A stretch of DNA of 41,381 bases from an uncultured Succinatimonas sp. GTDB taxonomy: Bacteria > Pseudomonadota > Gammaproteobacteria > Enterobacterales > Succinivibrionaceae. Below, in pieces: positions 27,300 to 35,338 of this stretch. Position 1 is the first letter of the stretch. Each line of letters starts with the position of its first letter. The notes beneath the pieces were generated by a model. It made no database searches. It was not told where the DNA came from and saw only the letters and a program-made list of their open reading frames with translations. The position numbers and the translations under genes are program-made. The DNA lies in assembly GCF_905203285.1 (NCBI RefSeq), contig NZ_CAJKVK010000007.1, forward strand, positions 1-41,381, written 5' to 3'.

Positions 27300-27329
27300 C
27301 CGCGGCCCGAGCCTTGACATCGGCCGCGG
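27300..27329 (+). terminator. G+C-rich hairpin after the Sel1 gene
   Basis: CCGCGGCC and GGCCGCGG form an 8-bp stem with a 14-nt loop, followed by GTTTTCC. It lies 37 bp after the stop codon. The T-run is short, so it is a likely but not strong terminator. The remaining gap to 27503 holds no recognisable gene. Confidence 0.6.
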
Positions 27330-27503
27330 GTTTTCCATCTTGGTCAAAGGAGGAGCACGATAACTTGCAGGGGTCCTGCAATTGTCCTTACCCTCTTTTC
27401 ACCCTCGTCCATCTGTGTCTACCATATATCCGCGATGATCTTCGCCCTAAAGATCCGGGGTTGCAGCTGATCTTTTTAGATAAAAAAACATTTTTACTAA
27501 ATT

Positions 27504-28424
27504 TTAGTTTTCGCCGCGGGCTTTTTTAATGAGGTCAAAAGCTGCCTGAATATCCTGCGCTTTTTGCGTATATAAACGAACCATCTCCGGAGGAAGTCCT
27601 TGGGATGCCAGTCTGTCAGGATGATATTTAAGCATGAGCTTACGGTGAGCACGTTTTATTTCCTCAAAAGGAGCGTCGGGACTTACGCCTAAAATGTCGT
27701 AGGCATTTTTAAGCTCATCCTGGCGCGGCTGCTGTTGATATGAGCCTCTGTTATATGAGCTGCCGCCTGAGGAATAGTCGTTTTGCCGGTAACTGCCTTG
27801 GCTGTAGCCTCCTTGCTGATAGGCATTGCGGAACTGCTCTGAGTATTTGGCAAACTGCATTTCGGCAAAGCGCATGCGGATAAGCCTTTCCATTGCCGTA
27901 GTTGAGATGCCGAGCTTTGATGCAATTTCCAGCAGGCGCTGGTGTTCAAGAGATGAGAGTTCATTGTCGGCAAGAGCAATTTGCACTACGATTTCAAGAA
28001 CATAGGAGATAATTACCGGATTTTCTTTGCCGAAAGCTGAAAGTTTAAAGAGCTCGGAATCAAGCGGAAAACTTTCCGATTTCCCGTAATTAAAAGCTTC
28101 AATGGCGCGCTGAGTAGCGTTTGCATCAAGCTGCATGGTGCGCATGAACATTTTGGCGCGTTCAATCTGTGCTTCGTTGATGCGTCCTGCGCCGCGAGCA
28201 ACGTAACCCATTAAGCAGAAAGTAAGTCTTATAAGCTCTTGGCTTTGGGCGGTATTGCTTCTGAAAGAAAAAGCGGCATTGGCAGCCTGGCTTTGACGCT
28301 CTGCCATAATGCGCTTTTTATCAAAATAAAACCATCCGATTGCATATCCGATGATTGCGCCGATGATGTTTAATAAAAATAAACCGACGATAGTGCCGAT
28401 AATTCGACCCTTCCAGTTACCCAT
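27504..28424 (-). CDS. djlA: Membrane-anchored DnaJ-like co-chaperone DjlA
   Basis: DjlA stimulates DnaK at the inner membrane. A single N-terminal membrane segment (about 9-31, rich in Gly as in E. coli DjlA) precedes a TerB-like helical domain (about 60-185), a Gly/Ser/Tyr/Gln linker (about 200-235) and a C-terminal J domain (about 238-306) with the HPD motif in KYHPDRL. This is the standard DjlA order. It starts 5 bp after the murU stop and is probably the last gene of the dapA operon. Confidence 0.94.
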   Translation of the reverse strand: MGNWKGRIIGTIVGLFLLNIIGAIIGYAIGWFYFDKKRIMAERQSQAANAAFSFRSNTAQSQELIRLTFCLMGYVARGAGRINEAQIERAKMFMRTMQLDANATQRAIEAFNYGKSESFPLDSELFKLSAFGKENPVIISYVLEIVVQIALADNELSSLEHQRLLEIASKLGISTTAMERLIRMRFAEMQFAKYSEQFRNAYQQGGYSQGSYRQNDYSSGGSSYNRGSYQQQPRQDELKNAYDILGVSPDAPFEEIKRAHRKLMLKYHPDRLASQGLPPEMVRLYTQKAQDIQAAFDLIKKARGEN

Positions 28425-28429
28425 AAACT

Positions 28430-29107
28430 TTAACCCCTGTTTTTGATGTATTCGTTGATGATATTAAGCCGCTCGATAGTTCCTGCGTCAAACCAGGGTT
28501 CATCAAATACGCATCCTTGAAGTGCGCCAGCGGCAATCCACTTGTCAAATAGCGGTCGTAATTTTAATCTGCAAACGTTCATGTGGGCAAAGGCTGTTTT
28601 TCTGTATAAAGCAGTTCCGCTGAACGTATAGCTATTACCGTATTGTACTAGTCCGTCTTCCCCAAGGGCAAAATCTCCTTTTAAATTGTGAGCGGGATTT
28701 TTCACAAGGTACAGTCTTGCACAGATATTATCGGGAAGTTTTCTTTGCAAAAACTTAGCATAAGAAACATCCATATAAGTATCGCCGTTTACTACTAAAA
28801 AAGTATCGGAAAGATAAGGCAGAGCTTTAATGATGCCGCCGGCTGTTTCAAGTCCGCCGGGTCCCTCTACGCTGTGAGTTATGTGAACGCCGAATTGTTT
28901 TCCGTCGCCTAGAAAATTTACGATTTTGTCAGAAAGCCAGGCGCTGTTTACCACTATATCAGTAATGCCTGCTTCTTTTAATGCTTTTATATGGCGTACG
29001 ATAAGAGGAACTCCGCCTGCATCAATAAGCGGTTTTGGGGTAGTGTCGGTTAAAGGACGCAGACGTTCGCCTCGGCCTGCGGCCAAAATCATTGCTGTTA
29101 TGGACAT
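28430..29107 (-). CDS. murU: N-acetylmuramate alpha-1-phosphate uridylyltransferase (MurU)
   Basis: The 225-residue nucleotidyltransferase has the N-terminal AAGRGERLRPLTDTTPKPLI motif (about 8-27) that binds the nucleotide and metal, and VNGDTY at about 104. MurU makes UDP-MurNAc from MurNAc 1-phosphate in the anhydro-MurNAc recycling bypass known from Pseudomonas putida. The direct coupling to the kinase gene (its ATG overlaps the amgK stop by 10 bp) is the main reason to choose this role over other sugar-phosphate nucleotidyltransferases. Confidence 0.88.
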   Translation of the reverse strand: MSITAMILAAGRGERLRPLTDTTPKPLIDAGGVPLIVRHIKALKEAGITDIVVNSAWLSDKIVNFLGDGKQFGVHITHSVEGPGGLETAGGIIKALPYLSDTFLVVNGDTYMDVSYAKFLQRKLPDNICARLYLVKNPAHNLKGDFALGEDGLVQYGNSYTFSGTALYRKTAFAHMNVCRLKLRPLFDKWIAAGALQGCVFDEPWFDAGTIERLNIINEYIKNRG

Positions 29108-30072
29108 AAAGTTTTAACAAGAGGAATAAGTTTTATAAGAAATTCGTGTAAAGATTCAAATCCCGGTAATAGAGCGCTTTCGTTTATTGCGTAATTTAAA
29201 ACGCGCGGCAGATCTTTTAAATATCCGTTTTTGTGATCGCGTATATTTAATCTGCAGAATATTCCGAGAACTTTAAGATGGCGTTGCAGCGATACGGCTT
29301 CAAGATTGCGCTTGAAGCCTTCAAGTGATAAATCTTCAGTAAGATTTAATTTTTTGTAGGAGGCAAAAGTCTTAACGGTTATTTTGTCAATTAAAACTTG
29401 AGGCAAGACTTTATAGCAGTCAAAAAGCAGGGAAGCAAGATCGTAAGTAATCGGACCTTTAACCATGTCCTGGTAATCAATTACCGCCAACTTGTCTTGT
29501 ACGATCATGATATTGCGGCTGTGAAAATCACGGTGCATGGCTATCTGAGGCTGCTTTAGACATAAATCGGCAAGCTTTGAAAAGCTGTCCTGAAGCATTT
29601 TGGCGTCGCTCTTATCAAGCGTAAGGTTAAAAGCCTTATTTAACATCCATTCGGGAAATAAAGACAGCTCAAATAATATAAAGTCGCGATCAAAAGGCGG
29701 AAGATCTTCCGTTGCAACGGTCGCAAGGTCGGTTAAGACATTAACCGTTTTTTCATACCAAAAACTTTCCTCTTTGTCTTTGGCGATATCTGCAAATAAT
29801 GTCGAACCTAAGTTTTCTAAAAGGAAAAATCCTTTATCTAAATCGTAAGCAAAAATTTGCGGTACATAAATGCCGGCGTCATGCAGTTTTTTATTTATCG
29901 CAATAAACTCACGATTTTTTTGAGATGAAGGAGGAGAGTCTACGGCAATTTTATCGCCGTATATAAAGTAACGGCGCAAACTGGCGTCGCCGTTTAAAGA
30001 AATGAGCTCATATGCAGGTTCATTTATGGAAATAAGCCAGGCTTTGAGCTCATTTTTACGTTGATCAGTCAC
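29098..30072 (-). CDS. amgK: N-acetylmuramate/N-acetylglucosamine kinase (AmgK)
   Basis: The 324-residue APH-type sugar kinase phosphorylates MurNAc (or GlcNAc) at C1. Family features are NGDASLRRYFIY near the start, the catalytic loop HRDFHSRNIM, and VIDYQDMVKGP for metal binding. I chose GTG 30072 (overlapping the trmB stop by 8 bp) because the upstream ATGs at 30126 and 30099 would give a long overlap and align poorly with known AmgK starts. With murU it forms the peptidoglycan recycling pair. Confidence 0.88.
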   Translation of the reverse strand: MTDQRKNELKAWLISINEPAYELISLNGDASLRRYFIYGDKIAVDSPPSSQKNREFIAINKKLHDAGIYVPQIFAYDLDKGFFLLENLGSTLFADIAKDKEESFWYEKTVNVLTDLATVATEDLPPFDRDFILFELSLFPEWMLNKAFNLTLDKSDAKMLQDSFSKLADLCLKQPQIAMHRDFHSRNIMIVQDKLAVIDYQDMVKGPITYDLASLLFDCYKVLPQVLIDKITVKTFASYKKLNLTEDLSLEGFKRNLEAVSLQRHLKVLGIFCRLNIRDHKNGYLKDLPRVLNYAINESALLPGFESLHEFLIKLIPLVKTLCP

Positions 30073-30775
30073 GGGTAAATACCAAATCCCAGACTCCATG
30101 TCCAAGACGTTCGCCGCGCAGTTCAAATTTAGTAAGCGGACGCCAGTCAGGACGAGGAATATAGGTATTGTCGGCAGAAGTGTTGGTAAAACCTGGTGCT
30201 TTATTAAAACACTCTAGCATTTCTTCTGCATACTCTTGCCAATCGGTGGCCATTCTTACCTGCGCGCCGTGTTTTAAGATCGGAGTAATGATCTCAATAA
30301 AACCGTCATTGATAAGACGACGTTTATGATGACGTGCTTTGGGCCAAGGATCAGGGAAGAATATCTGCAGAATATCCACGCTTTGAGGTTTCAGGCACTT
30401 GGTAAGTACAAGATACGCATCGTAATTGATGACTTTAACGTTAGTAAGTCCTTCTTTTTCAATCAGCATCATGGCGGCTCCCACCCCAGGAGGATGAACT
30501 TCGATGCCTAGATAATTACGCAAAGGATCGGCCTTTGCCATTTCAACAAAAGACTTACCCATGCCAAAACCGATCTCAACGACCAAAGGAGCCTCTCTGC
30601 CGAAAACAGTCTCCATATCAAGAGGTTTTTCGTCAGATACGTCAATAAGATATTTTGGCGAGAGCTCGGTTAGAGCATGTGATTGCGCCGTGGTCATACG
30701 TCCGGCGCGAATCACGTATGATTTAATACGATGCTTTTCTAAAAGAGCGTTGTTTTCAGCGTTCTTTTCAGTCAT
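30065..30775 (-). CDS. trmB: tRNA (guanine-N7-)-methyltransferase TrmB
   Basis: TrmB makes m7G46 in tRNA using S-adenosylmethionine. The SAM-binding loop is VEIGFGMGKS at about 66-75. The family motif FFPDPWPKARHHKRRLI is at about 140-156, and the C-terminal TKFELRGERLGHGVWDL is typical. The 236 residues match E. coli (239). Its ATG shares one base with the dapA stop (TAATG). Confidence 0.96.
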   Translation of the reverse strand: MTEKNAENNALLEKHRIKSYVIRAGRMTTAQSHALTELSPKYLIDVSDEKPLDMETVFGREAPLVVEIGFGMGKSFVEMAKADPLRNYLGIEVHPPGVGAAMMLIEKEGLTNVKVINYDAYLVLTKCLKPQSVDILQIFFPDPWPKARHHKRRLINDGFIEIITPILKHGAQVRMATDWQEYAEEMLECFNKAPGFTNTSADNTYIPRPDWRPLTKFELRGERLGHGVWDLVFTRD

Positions 30776-31656
30776 TAGATAAGTTCCAGTTTCTGCATTT
30801 CAGCTTTTATTTCAGCTTTGACGCCTTCAGACAAAGGCATTACCGGCAAGCGGCACTCCTCGGTACACAAACCGAGCAGTGAGGCTGCATATTTAGCACC
30901 GGCAGGTGACGGCTCTTTGAACATAAGCCCGTGCAGAGTCATCAATTTATCCTGAAGTTCACGTGCCTCGATCCACTTGTTTTCGGCGCATAAGCTTTGA
31001 ACTTTAGCAACAAGACGCGGAGCGATATTGGCCGTAACTGAAATACAGCCGACGCCGCCTGCCACGTTGTAGCTTACCTGAGTGGCGTCTTCACCTGACA
31101 GCCAGGTAAAGTCTTTACGCTTAATTAAAGCTCTTTCTTTCCACGGACGAGCCAAATCGCCGGTAGCGTCTTTAATACCGCAGATATGGGAAAGCTCAGC
31201 CATTTTAGCCAAGGTCTCAGGGAGAATATTGACTACGGCACGGCCCGGGATGTTGTAAACGAAAATCGGCAATGAAGTATTGTCGTTAATCATCTTAAAG
31301 TGAGCATATAAGCCGGCCTGGTTCGGGCGGTTATAGTAGCCTGCTACATGTAAAAGACCGTCGGCACCTGCTTTTTCGGCTTCTTGTGAGAAATGAACAG
31401 CTTCTACCGGGTTATTGGATCCTGCGCCGGCCATAACGGGAACTCTGCCTGCAGCAACAGCGACGGTAGCTTTGATAACACGGACGTGTTCTTCTACGGT
31501 TAGGGTCGGGCATTCGCCGGTGGTTCCTGTGGGAACAATAGCATTGGTGCCGTTTTCGATATGCCACTCAACCATTTTTTCCAAGGCGGCTTCGTCAAGC
31601 TTGCCGTCTTTAAACGGGGTAATAAGAGCTACTAATGAGCCGTGAAAAAGATGCAT
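30775..31656 (-). CDS. dapA: 4-Hydroxy-tetrahydrodipicolinate synthase DapA
   Basis: DapA condenses pyruvate with aspartate semialdehyde on the way to diaminopimelate and lysine. Visible active-site parts are GTTGE at about 43-47, Tyr in VYNIPGR at about 133, and the Schiff-base Lys in GIKDATGDL at about 161. The 293 residues are standard. GAGGA lies 5-6 nt before the ATG. It is the first gene of a minus-strand operon that goes on to trmB, amgK, murU and djlA, so cell-wall precursor supply and recycling are co-expressed. Confidence 0.97.
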   Translation of the reverse strand: MHLFHGSLVALITPFKDGKLDEAALEKMVEWHIENGTNAIVPTGTTGECPTLTVEEHVRVIKATVAVAAGRVPVMAGAGSNNPVEAVHFSQEAEKAGADGLLHVAGYYNRPNQAGLYAHFKMINDNTSLPIFVYNIPGRAVVNILPETLAKMAELSHICGIKDATGDLARPWKERALIKRKDFTWLSGEDATQVSYNVAGGVGCISVTANIAPRLVAKVQSLCAENKWIEARELQDKLMTLHGLMFKEPSPAGAKYAASLLGLCTEECRLPVMPLSEGVKAEIKAEMQKLELI

Positions 31657-31734
31657 TTTTATCCTCGAAAAGAAAGAAAACCTATTAGAGATTAGTTTAG
31701 CACTTTAAGTTTAAAGCTCCTAAATGAAAAAATT

Positions 31735-31759
31735 AAGCCGTGATTTAATTTCACGGCTT
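31735..31759 (-). terminator. Rho-independent terminator of lysS
   Basis: AAGCCGTGA / TCACGGCTT (9 bp, 7-nt loop), followed on the minus strand by TAATTTTTT. It begins 7 bp after the lysS stop and separates prfB-lysS from the dapA group. Confidence 0.88.
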
Positions 31760-31765
31760 TGTGCA

Positions 31766-33292
31766 TTATTTATTCGGACGCAGTGTCGGGAATAAAATTA
31801 CGTCACGAATTGTATGGCAATTGGTAAAGAGCATGACGGTACGATCGATGCCGATACCTTCGCCTGCAGTAGGAGGAAGTCCGTGCTGCAGTGCTACGAT
31901 ATAGTCTTCATCGTAATACATCGCTTCGTCATCACCGTGTTTTTTAGCTTCAGCCTGCTGGTGGAAGCGGCTTGCCTGATCGTCAGGATCGTTTAACTCC
32001 GAGAATCCGTTACCCATTTCGCGGCCGCCGATGAAGAATTCAAAACGATCGGTGTAACGGGGATCGCTGTCTGATCTGCGGGCTAAAGGTGAAATTTCAG
32101 CAGGGTATGAGGTAATGAATGTAGGCTGCTGCAAGTGCTCTTCAACCAGCTCATCAAACAAGGCGGCAATGAAATGACCGTGCTCCCATGACGGCATGAT
32201 TTCAATGTGCAGCTTTTTGCATAATTCTTTAGTCTTTTCCGCATCATCAAGATCTTCCATGGCGATGCCGTTTCCGTATTTAACGATGGATTCCTTCATG
32301 GTAAGGCGATCAAAGGGTTTTGCAAAATCAATATCAAGACCTTCCTCGCCCTCTTTGCCGTAGTGAACCTTGGTATCGCCTAAAACTTCAAGCGCCATCT
32401 TACGGAAAAGATCTTCAGTGAAGTCGATAAGATCGTGATAGTCATGATAAGCCATATAGAATTCCATCATGGTGAATTCAGGATTATGGCGTACGTCAAT
32501 GCCTTCGTTACGGAAGTTACGGTTGATTTCATAAACGCGTTCAAAACCGCCTACTACAAGACGCTTTAAGAAAAGCTCAGGAGCGATACGCAGGTACATG
32601 TCGATATCAAGAGCGTTGTGATGAGTAATGAAAGGTTTAGCGTTGGCTCCTCCAGGAATGACGTGCATCATCGGGGTCTCGACTTCCATGAAGCGGTGGC
32701 TGTCCATGTAAGAGCGGATGAAAGAAACGATCTTGGTTCTTATCTCAAAAGTTCTGCGGGACTCTTCATTGGCGATAAGATCAAGATAACGCTGACGGCA
32801 GCGGGCTTCCTGATCGGTAAGACCTTTATACTTCTCAGGCAGAGGGCGCAAAGCTTTAACTAAAAGGCGCAAAGCGGTTACGTGTAAAGTAAGTTCGCCG
32901 GTTTTTGTTTTAAATGCATAGCCGGTAACACCGATAATATCGCCCAGATCAAGTTTCTTGAAAAGCTCTTGATATTGTCCTTCAGGCAAGGCATCACGGG
33001 TTACGTAAATTTGAATCTTGCCGCCCATGTCCTGTAAAGTGGCAAAAGAGGCTTTTCCCATGATGCGGCGGGTCATCATACGGCCTGCAACGGTGAATGT
33101 TTTAGGATCGGCTGCAAGCTCTTCGGCTGATTTATCGCCCAAGGCTTTGATAATATCGGATGAAACGGCATCACGACGAAAATCGTTAGGATACGCCTGT
33201 CCTTGTTCACGCAGGGCGTTTAATTTATTGCGGCGCTCCTGCATTTCATTATTGAGATTCTCACCGGTTGCGGAAATATTCTCTTTAGTCAT
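31766..33292 (-). CDS. lysS: Lysyl-tRNA synthetase, class II
   Basis: The 508-residue enzyme charges tRNA-Lys. An OB-fold anticodon-binding domain (about 60-170) precedes the class II catalytic domain. Motif 2 is FRNEGIDVRHNPEFTMMEFY at about 262-281 and motif 3 is GEGIGIDRTVML at about 480. Length matches E. coli LysS (505). It lies 15 bp after prfB, the same arrangement as in E. coli. Confidence 0.98.
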   Translation of the reverse strand: MTKENISATGENLNNEMQERRNKLNALREQGQAYPNDFRRDAVSSDIIKALGDKSAEELAADPKTFTVAGRMMTRRIMGKASFATLQDMGGKIQIYVTRDALPEGQYQELFKKLDLGDIIGVTGYAFKTKTGELTLHVTALRLLVKALRPLPEKYKGLTDQEARCRQRYLDLIANEESRRTFEIRTKIVSFIRSYMDSHRFMEVETPMMHVIPGGANAKPFITHHNALDIDMYLRIAPELFLKRLVVGGFERVYEINRNFRNEGIDVRHNPEFTMMEFYMAYHDYHDLIDFTEDLFRKMALEVLGDTKVHYGKEGEEGLDIDFAKPFDRLTMKESIVKYGNGIAMEDLDDAEKTKELCKKLHIEIMPSWEHGHFIAALFDELVEEHLQQPTFITSYPAEISPLARRSDSDPRYTDRFEFFIGGREMGNGFSELNDPDDQASRFHQQAEAKKHGDDEAMYYDEDYIVALQHGLPPTAGEGIGIDRTVMLFTNCHTIRDVILFPTLRPNK

Positions 33293-33307
33293 TTTTCTTT
33301 CCTTTAA

Positions 33308-34406
33308 TTAAAGCCCGGATTTAAGGCTTGCTTCAATGAATTGGTCTAAATCACCGTTTAAAACTCTTTGCGTGTCACGGCATTCAACTTGAGTACGCAG
33401 ATCTTTTACTCGAGCATCATCAAGCACATAAGATCTGATTTGACTGCCCCAGCCGATATCGGCTTTGCTGTCCTCAATCGCCTGTTGTTCACTTTGCTGC
33501 TTTCTAAGTTCAAGCTCATAGAGCTTGGCTCTTAACTGCTTCATTGCCTGATCGCGGTTTTGAAACTGAGAACGTTCATTTTGGCAGCTGACCACGACGC
33601 CTGTAGGAATATGAGTAATGCGGACGGCGGATTCGGTTTTGTTGACATGCTGACCGCCGGCTCCTGATGAACGGAACACATCGATTTTCAAATCGGCAGG
33701 ATTAATCTCTACTTTGATGTCATTGTCAATTTCAGGATAGACAAAGGCAGAGCAGAATGAAGTATGGCGGCGATTATTGGAGTCAAAAGGAGATTTGCGC
33801 ACAAGACGATGAATTCCCGTTTCCGTACGCAGCCAGCCGAAAGCATACGGACCTGCAAATTTTAAAGTTGCGGATTTTATTCCTGCAACTTCACCTTCCG
33901 AGCATTCAATGACGGTGCAGTCAAAACCGTGTTTCTCACCGAATTTAAGGTACATGCGCATGACCATTTCCGCCCAATCCTGAGCTTCGGTACCGCCCGA
34001 TCCTGACTGAATGTCCATGTAGCAGTCGGAGTTATCGTTCGGTTTTGAGAACATACGCTCAAACTCAAGAGCGTTTAGCACTTCTTCAAGTTTGTCAGCC
34101 TCGGCATAAGCTTCTTTTACGGAGTCTTCATCTCCTTCCTCGCTGCCGAGCTCAAAAAGCATCAATACGTCATCAAAACCTGAATATAATTTGTCAAAAC
34201 GGGAGACGACAGAGGATAAAACTTGTCTTTCTTTTCCTAATTGCTGTGCTTTTTCCGGATCGTTCCAAACATCCGGATCTTCAAGCAGTCCGTTTACTTC
34301 TTCAAGACGTTCCTTCTTGGTCTCGAAGTCAAAGATACCCCCTAAGAGCGTTGGCCCGCTCGGTCATTTCTTTGATTTTTTCGTTTAAGGATATTGTTTC
34401 TAGCAC
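33308..34406 (-). CDS. prfB: Peptide chain release factor 2 with programmed +1 frameshift
   Basis: RF2 ends translation at UGA and UAA. The frame opened at GTG 34406 encodes 25 residues (ending LRGYL) and stops at a UGA (34329-34331). The reading then continues in the +1 frame from GAC at 34330 to the stop at 33308, giving 365 residues in total, exactly the E. coli length. The shift site is the classical AGGGGG-TAT-CTT-TGA-C, with an internal Shine-Dalgarno three bases before CTT. The GGQ motif (SGAGGQHVNKT) and the SPF tripeptide (RKSPFDS) are intact. High RF2 terminates at the UGA; low RF2 allows the shift, so the gene autoregulates. Confidence 0.97.
34329..34345 (-). promoter_or_regulatory. 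RF2 programmed frameshift signal
   Basis: On the minus strand the site reads AGGGGGTATCTTTGAC. AGGGGG pairs with the 16S anti-Shine-Dalgarno, CUU slips to UUU, and the UGA in the zero frame gives RF2-dependent competition. All parts match the conserved bacterial element. Confidence 0.95.
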
Positions 34407-34443
34407 GGTTGGCCTTTAATAAAAAATGAAAATTAAAAGCAAT

Positions 34444-34452
34444 ATTATAACA
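34444..34452 (-). promoter_or_regulatory. Extended -10 promoter of prfB-lysS
   Basis: TGTTATAAT on the minus strand is a perfect TATAAT with an extended TGn. It lies 38 bp upstream of the GTG start of prfB. No good -35 hexamer is present, which an extended -10 can offset. Confidence 0.55.
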
Positions 34453-34849
34453 AGGATCACAGATCTTTGTATGTAAAAAGAGCTTACAGCAAAAAATATC
34501 AATAGCTAAAACTTCGTCTTGAGGAAGAAGAGTAAAGATTTTGGCAAGCTTATTTTTAAGTAGTGTTTTTTGCTAAATATATTGTCAGATTCTGATTTCA
34601 CTTTAAATTCTGCGCTTTTAGAAAGAATACAACAATATTGAGACGTATATATGATTTTTAGATTGACTGTGTTTTTTATTTAAAGCCGGTAATATATTAT
34701 ATGTTATATACATTTTACACTACACAATAAAAAAGATACGATGTCGTATTGCTCTCTTAAAGATTGGTTTTGAAGTATAAGCTAATTAAAAAGGAAAATA
34801 TTGACATATCAACCACTGATTAAATCGGCTTATATTTTAGGAGAATGTA
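34453..34849. other. AT-rich intergenic region upstream of the T3SS chaperone gene
   Basis: About 400 bp with no convincing reading frame on either strand. The DNA is visibly more AT-rich than the flanking genes. It holds one short palindrome (ATACGA-TG-TCGTAT, 34736-34749). TTGACA at 34801 has no -10 at the usual distance. AGGAG (34839-34843) is the ribosome-binding site of the next gene. AT-rich leaders of this kind are typical targets of H-NS-like silencing of secretion genes, which is inference here. Confidence 0.5.
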
Positions 34850-35308
34850 ATGACAACAGATAACAACAATATAAGCGGAATAGTAGAAAGCGCCGTGAAC
34901 GCTCTTGACCTTGGTATTGAATGGAATGATTCGGTATCTGGCACTATAGATTTGTATGGAGTTCCGTTAGCCTTTTTCTTTGAGTCGGGGTCGCTGTTTT
35001 TTAAGTCATCATTAGGTACCCCTCCTGATGAGATGCTTGAAAATGCCAAGTTTTGGCGTCTTTTAATGGAGCAGAATAATTTTTACTGCAAACTGGCAGG
35101 GGCGAGCCTTGGTTATGATGCTGAAAATGGAATTATAACTTTTCAATGGGTTTGGCCTCTTGTTGATATAAATGCTGCGCGACTTGAAAATATGCTGTTA
35201 AATTACGGTAAAGGTTTAGAGTACATGCAGACTTTGGTGCAGCAAGGTGTGCATGATCGACATAATGAGCTTCAATCTTTTGAAGAAGCATCACTTTTAA
35301 GGGGTTAA
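34850..35308 (+). CDS. CesT-family type III secretion chaperone
   Basis: The 152-residue protein is small and acidic (many Asp/Glu, few Lys), as usual for class I T3SS chaperones. Its layout follows the CesT/SycE fold: an N-terminal helix (ISGIVESAVNALDL), a beta segment TIDLYGVPLAFFFESGSLFF, FKSSLGTPPDEMLENAKFWRLLMEQN (short loop, then helix), a beta-strand pair around ASLGYDAENGIITFQWVWPL, and the C-terminal helix with MLLNYGKGLEYMQTLV. These chaperones dimerise, bind the N-terminal region of an effector in the cytosol and hand it to the injectisome. The candidate effector gene starts 30 bp downstream. I cannot name the subfamily. Confidence 0.8.
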   Translation: MTTDNNNISGIVESAVNALDLGIEWNDSVSGTIDLYGVPLAFFFESGSLFFKSSLGTPPDEMLENAKFWRLLMEQNNFYCKLAGASLGYDAENGIITFQWVWPLVDINAARLENMLLNYGKGLEYMQTLVQQGVHDRHNELQSFEEASLLRG

Positions 35309-35338
35309 AAAATAGGTTTATTAACCAAGGTGGTTTTT

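Noticed and set aside
33308..34165. A short RF2 starting at ATG 34165
   Set aside because: The canonical frameshift site and 25-codon leader upstream show the true gene starts at GTG 34406.
34801..34836. TTGACA followed by TATATT as a promoter of the chaperone gene
   Set aside because: The spacing is 24 bp, far from the 16-18 bp needed for sigma-70.
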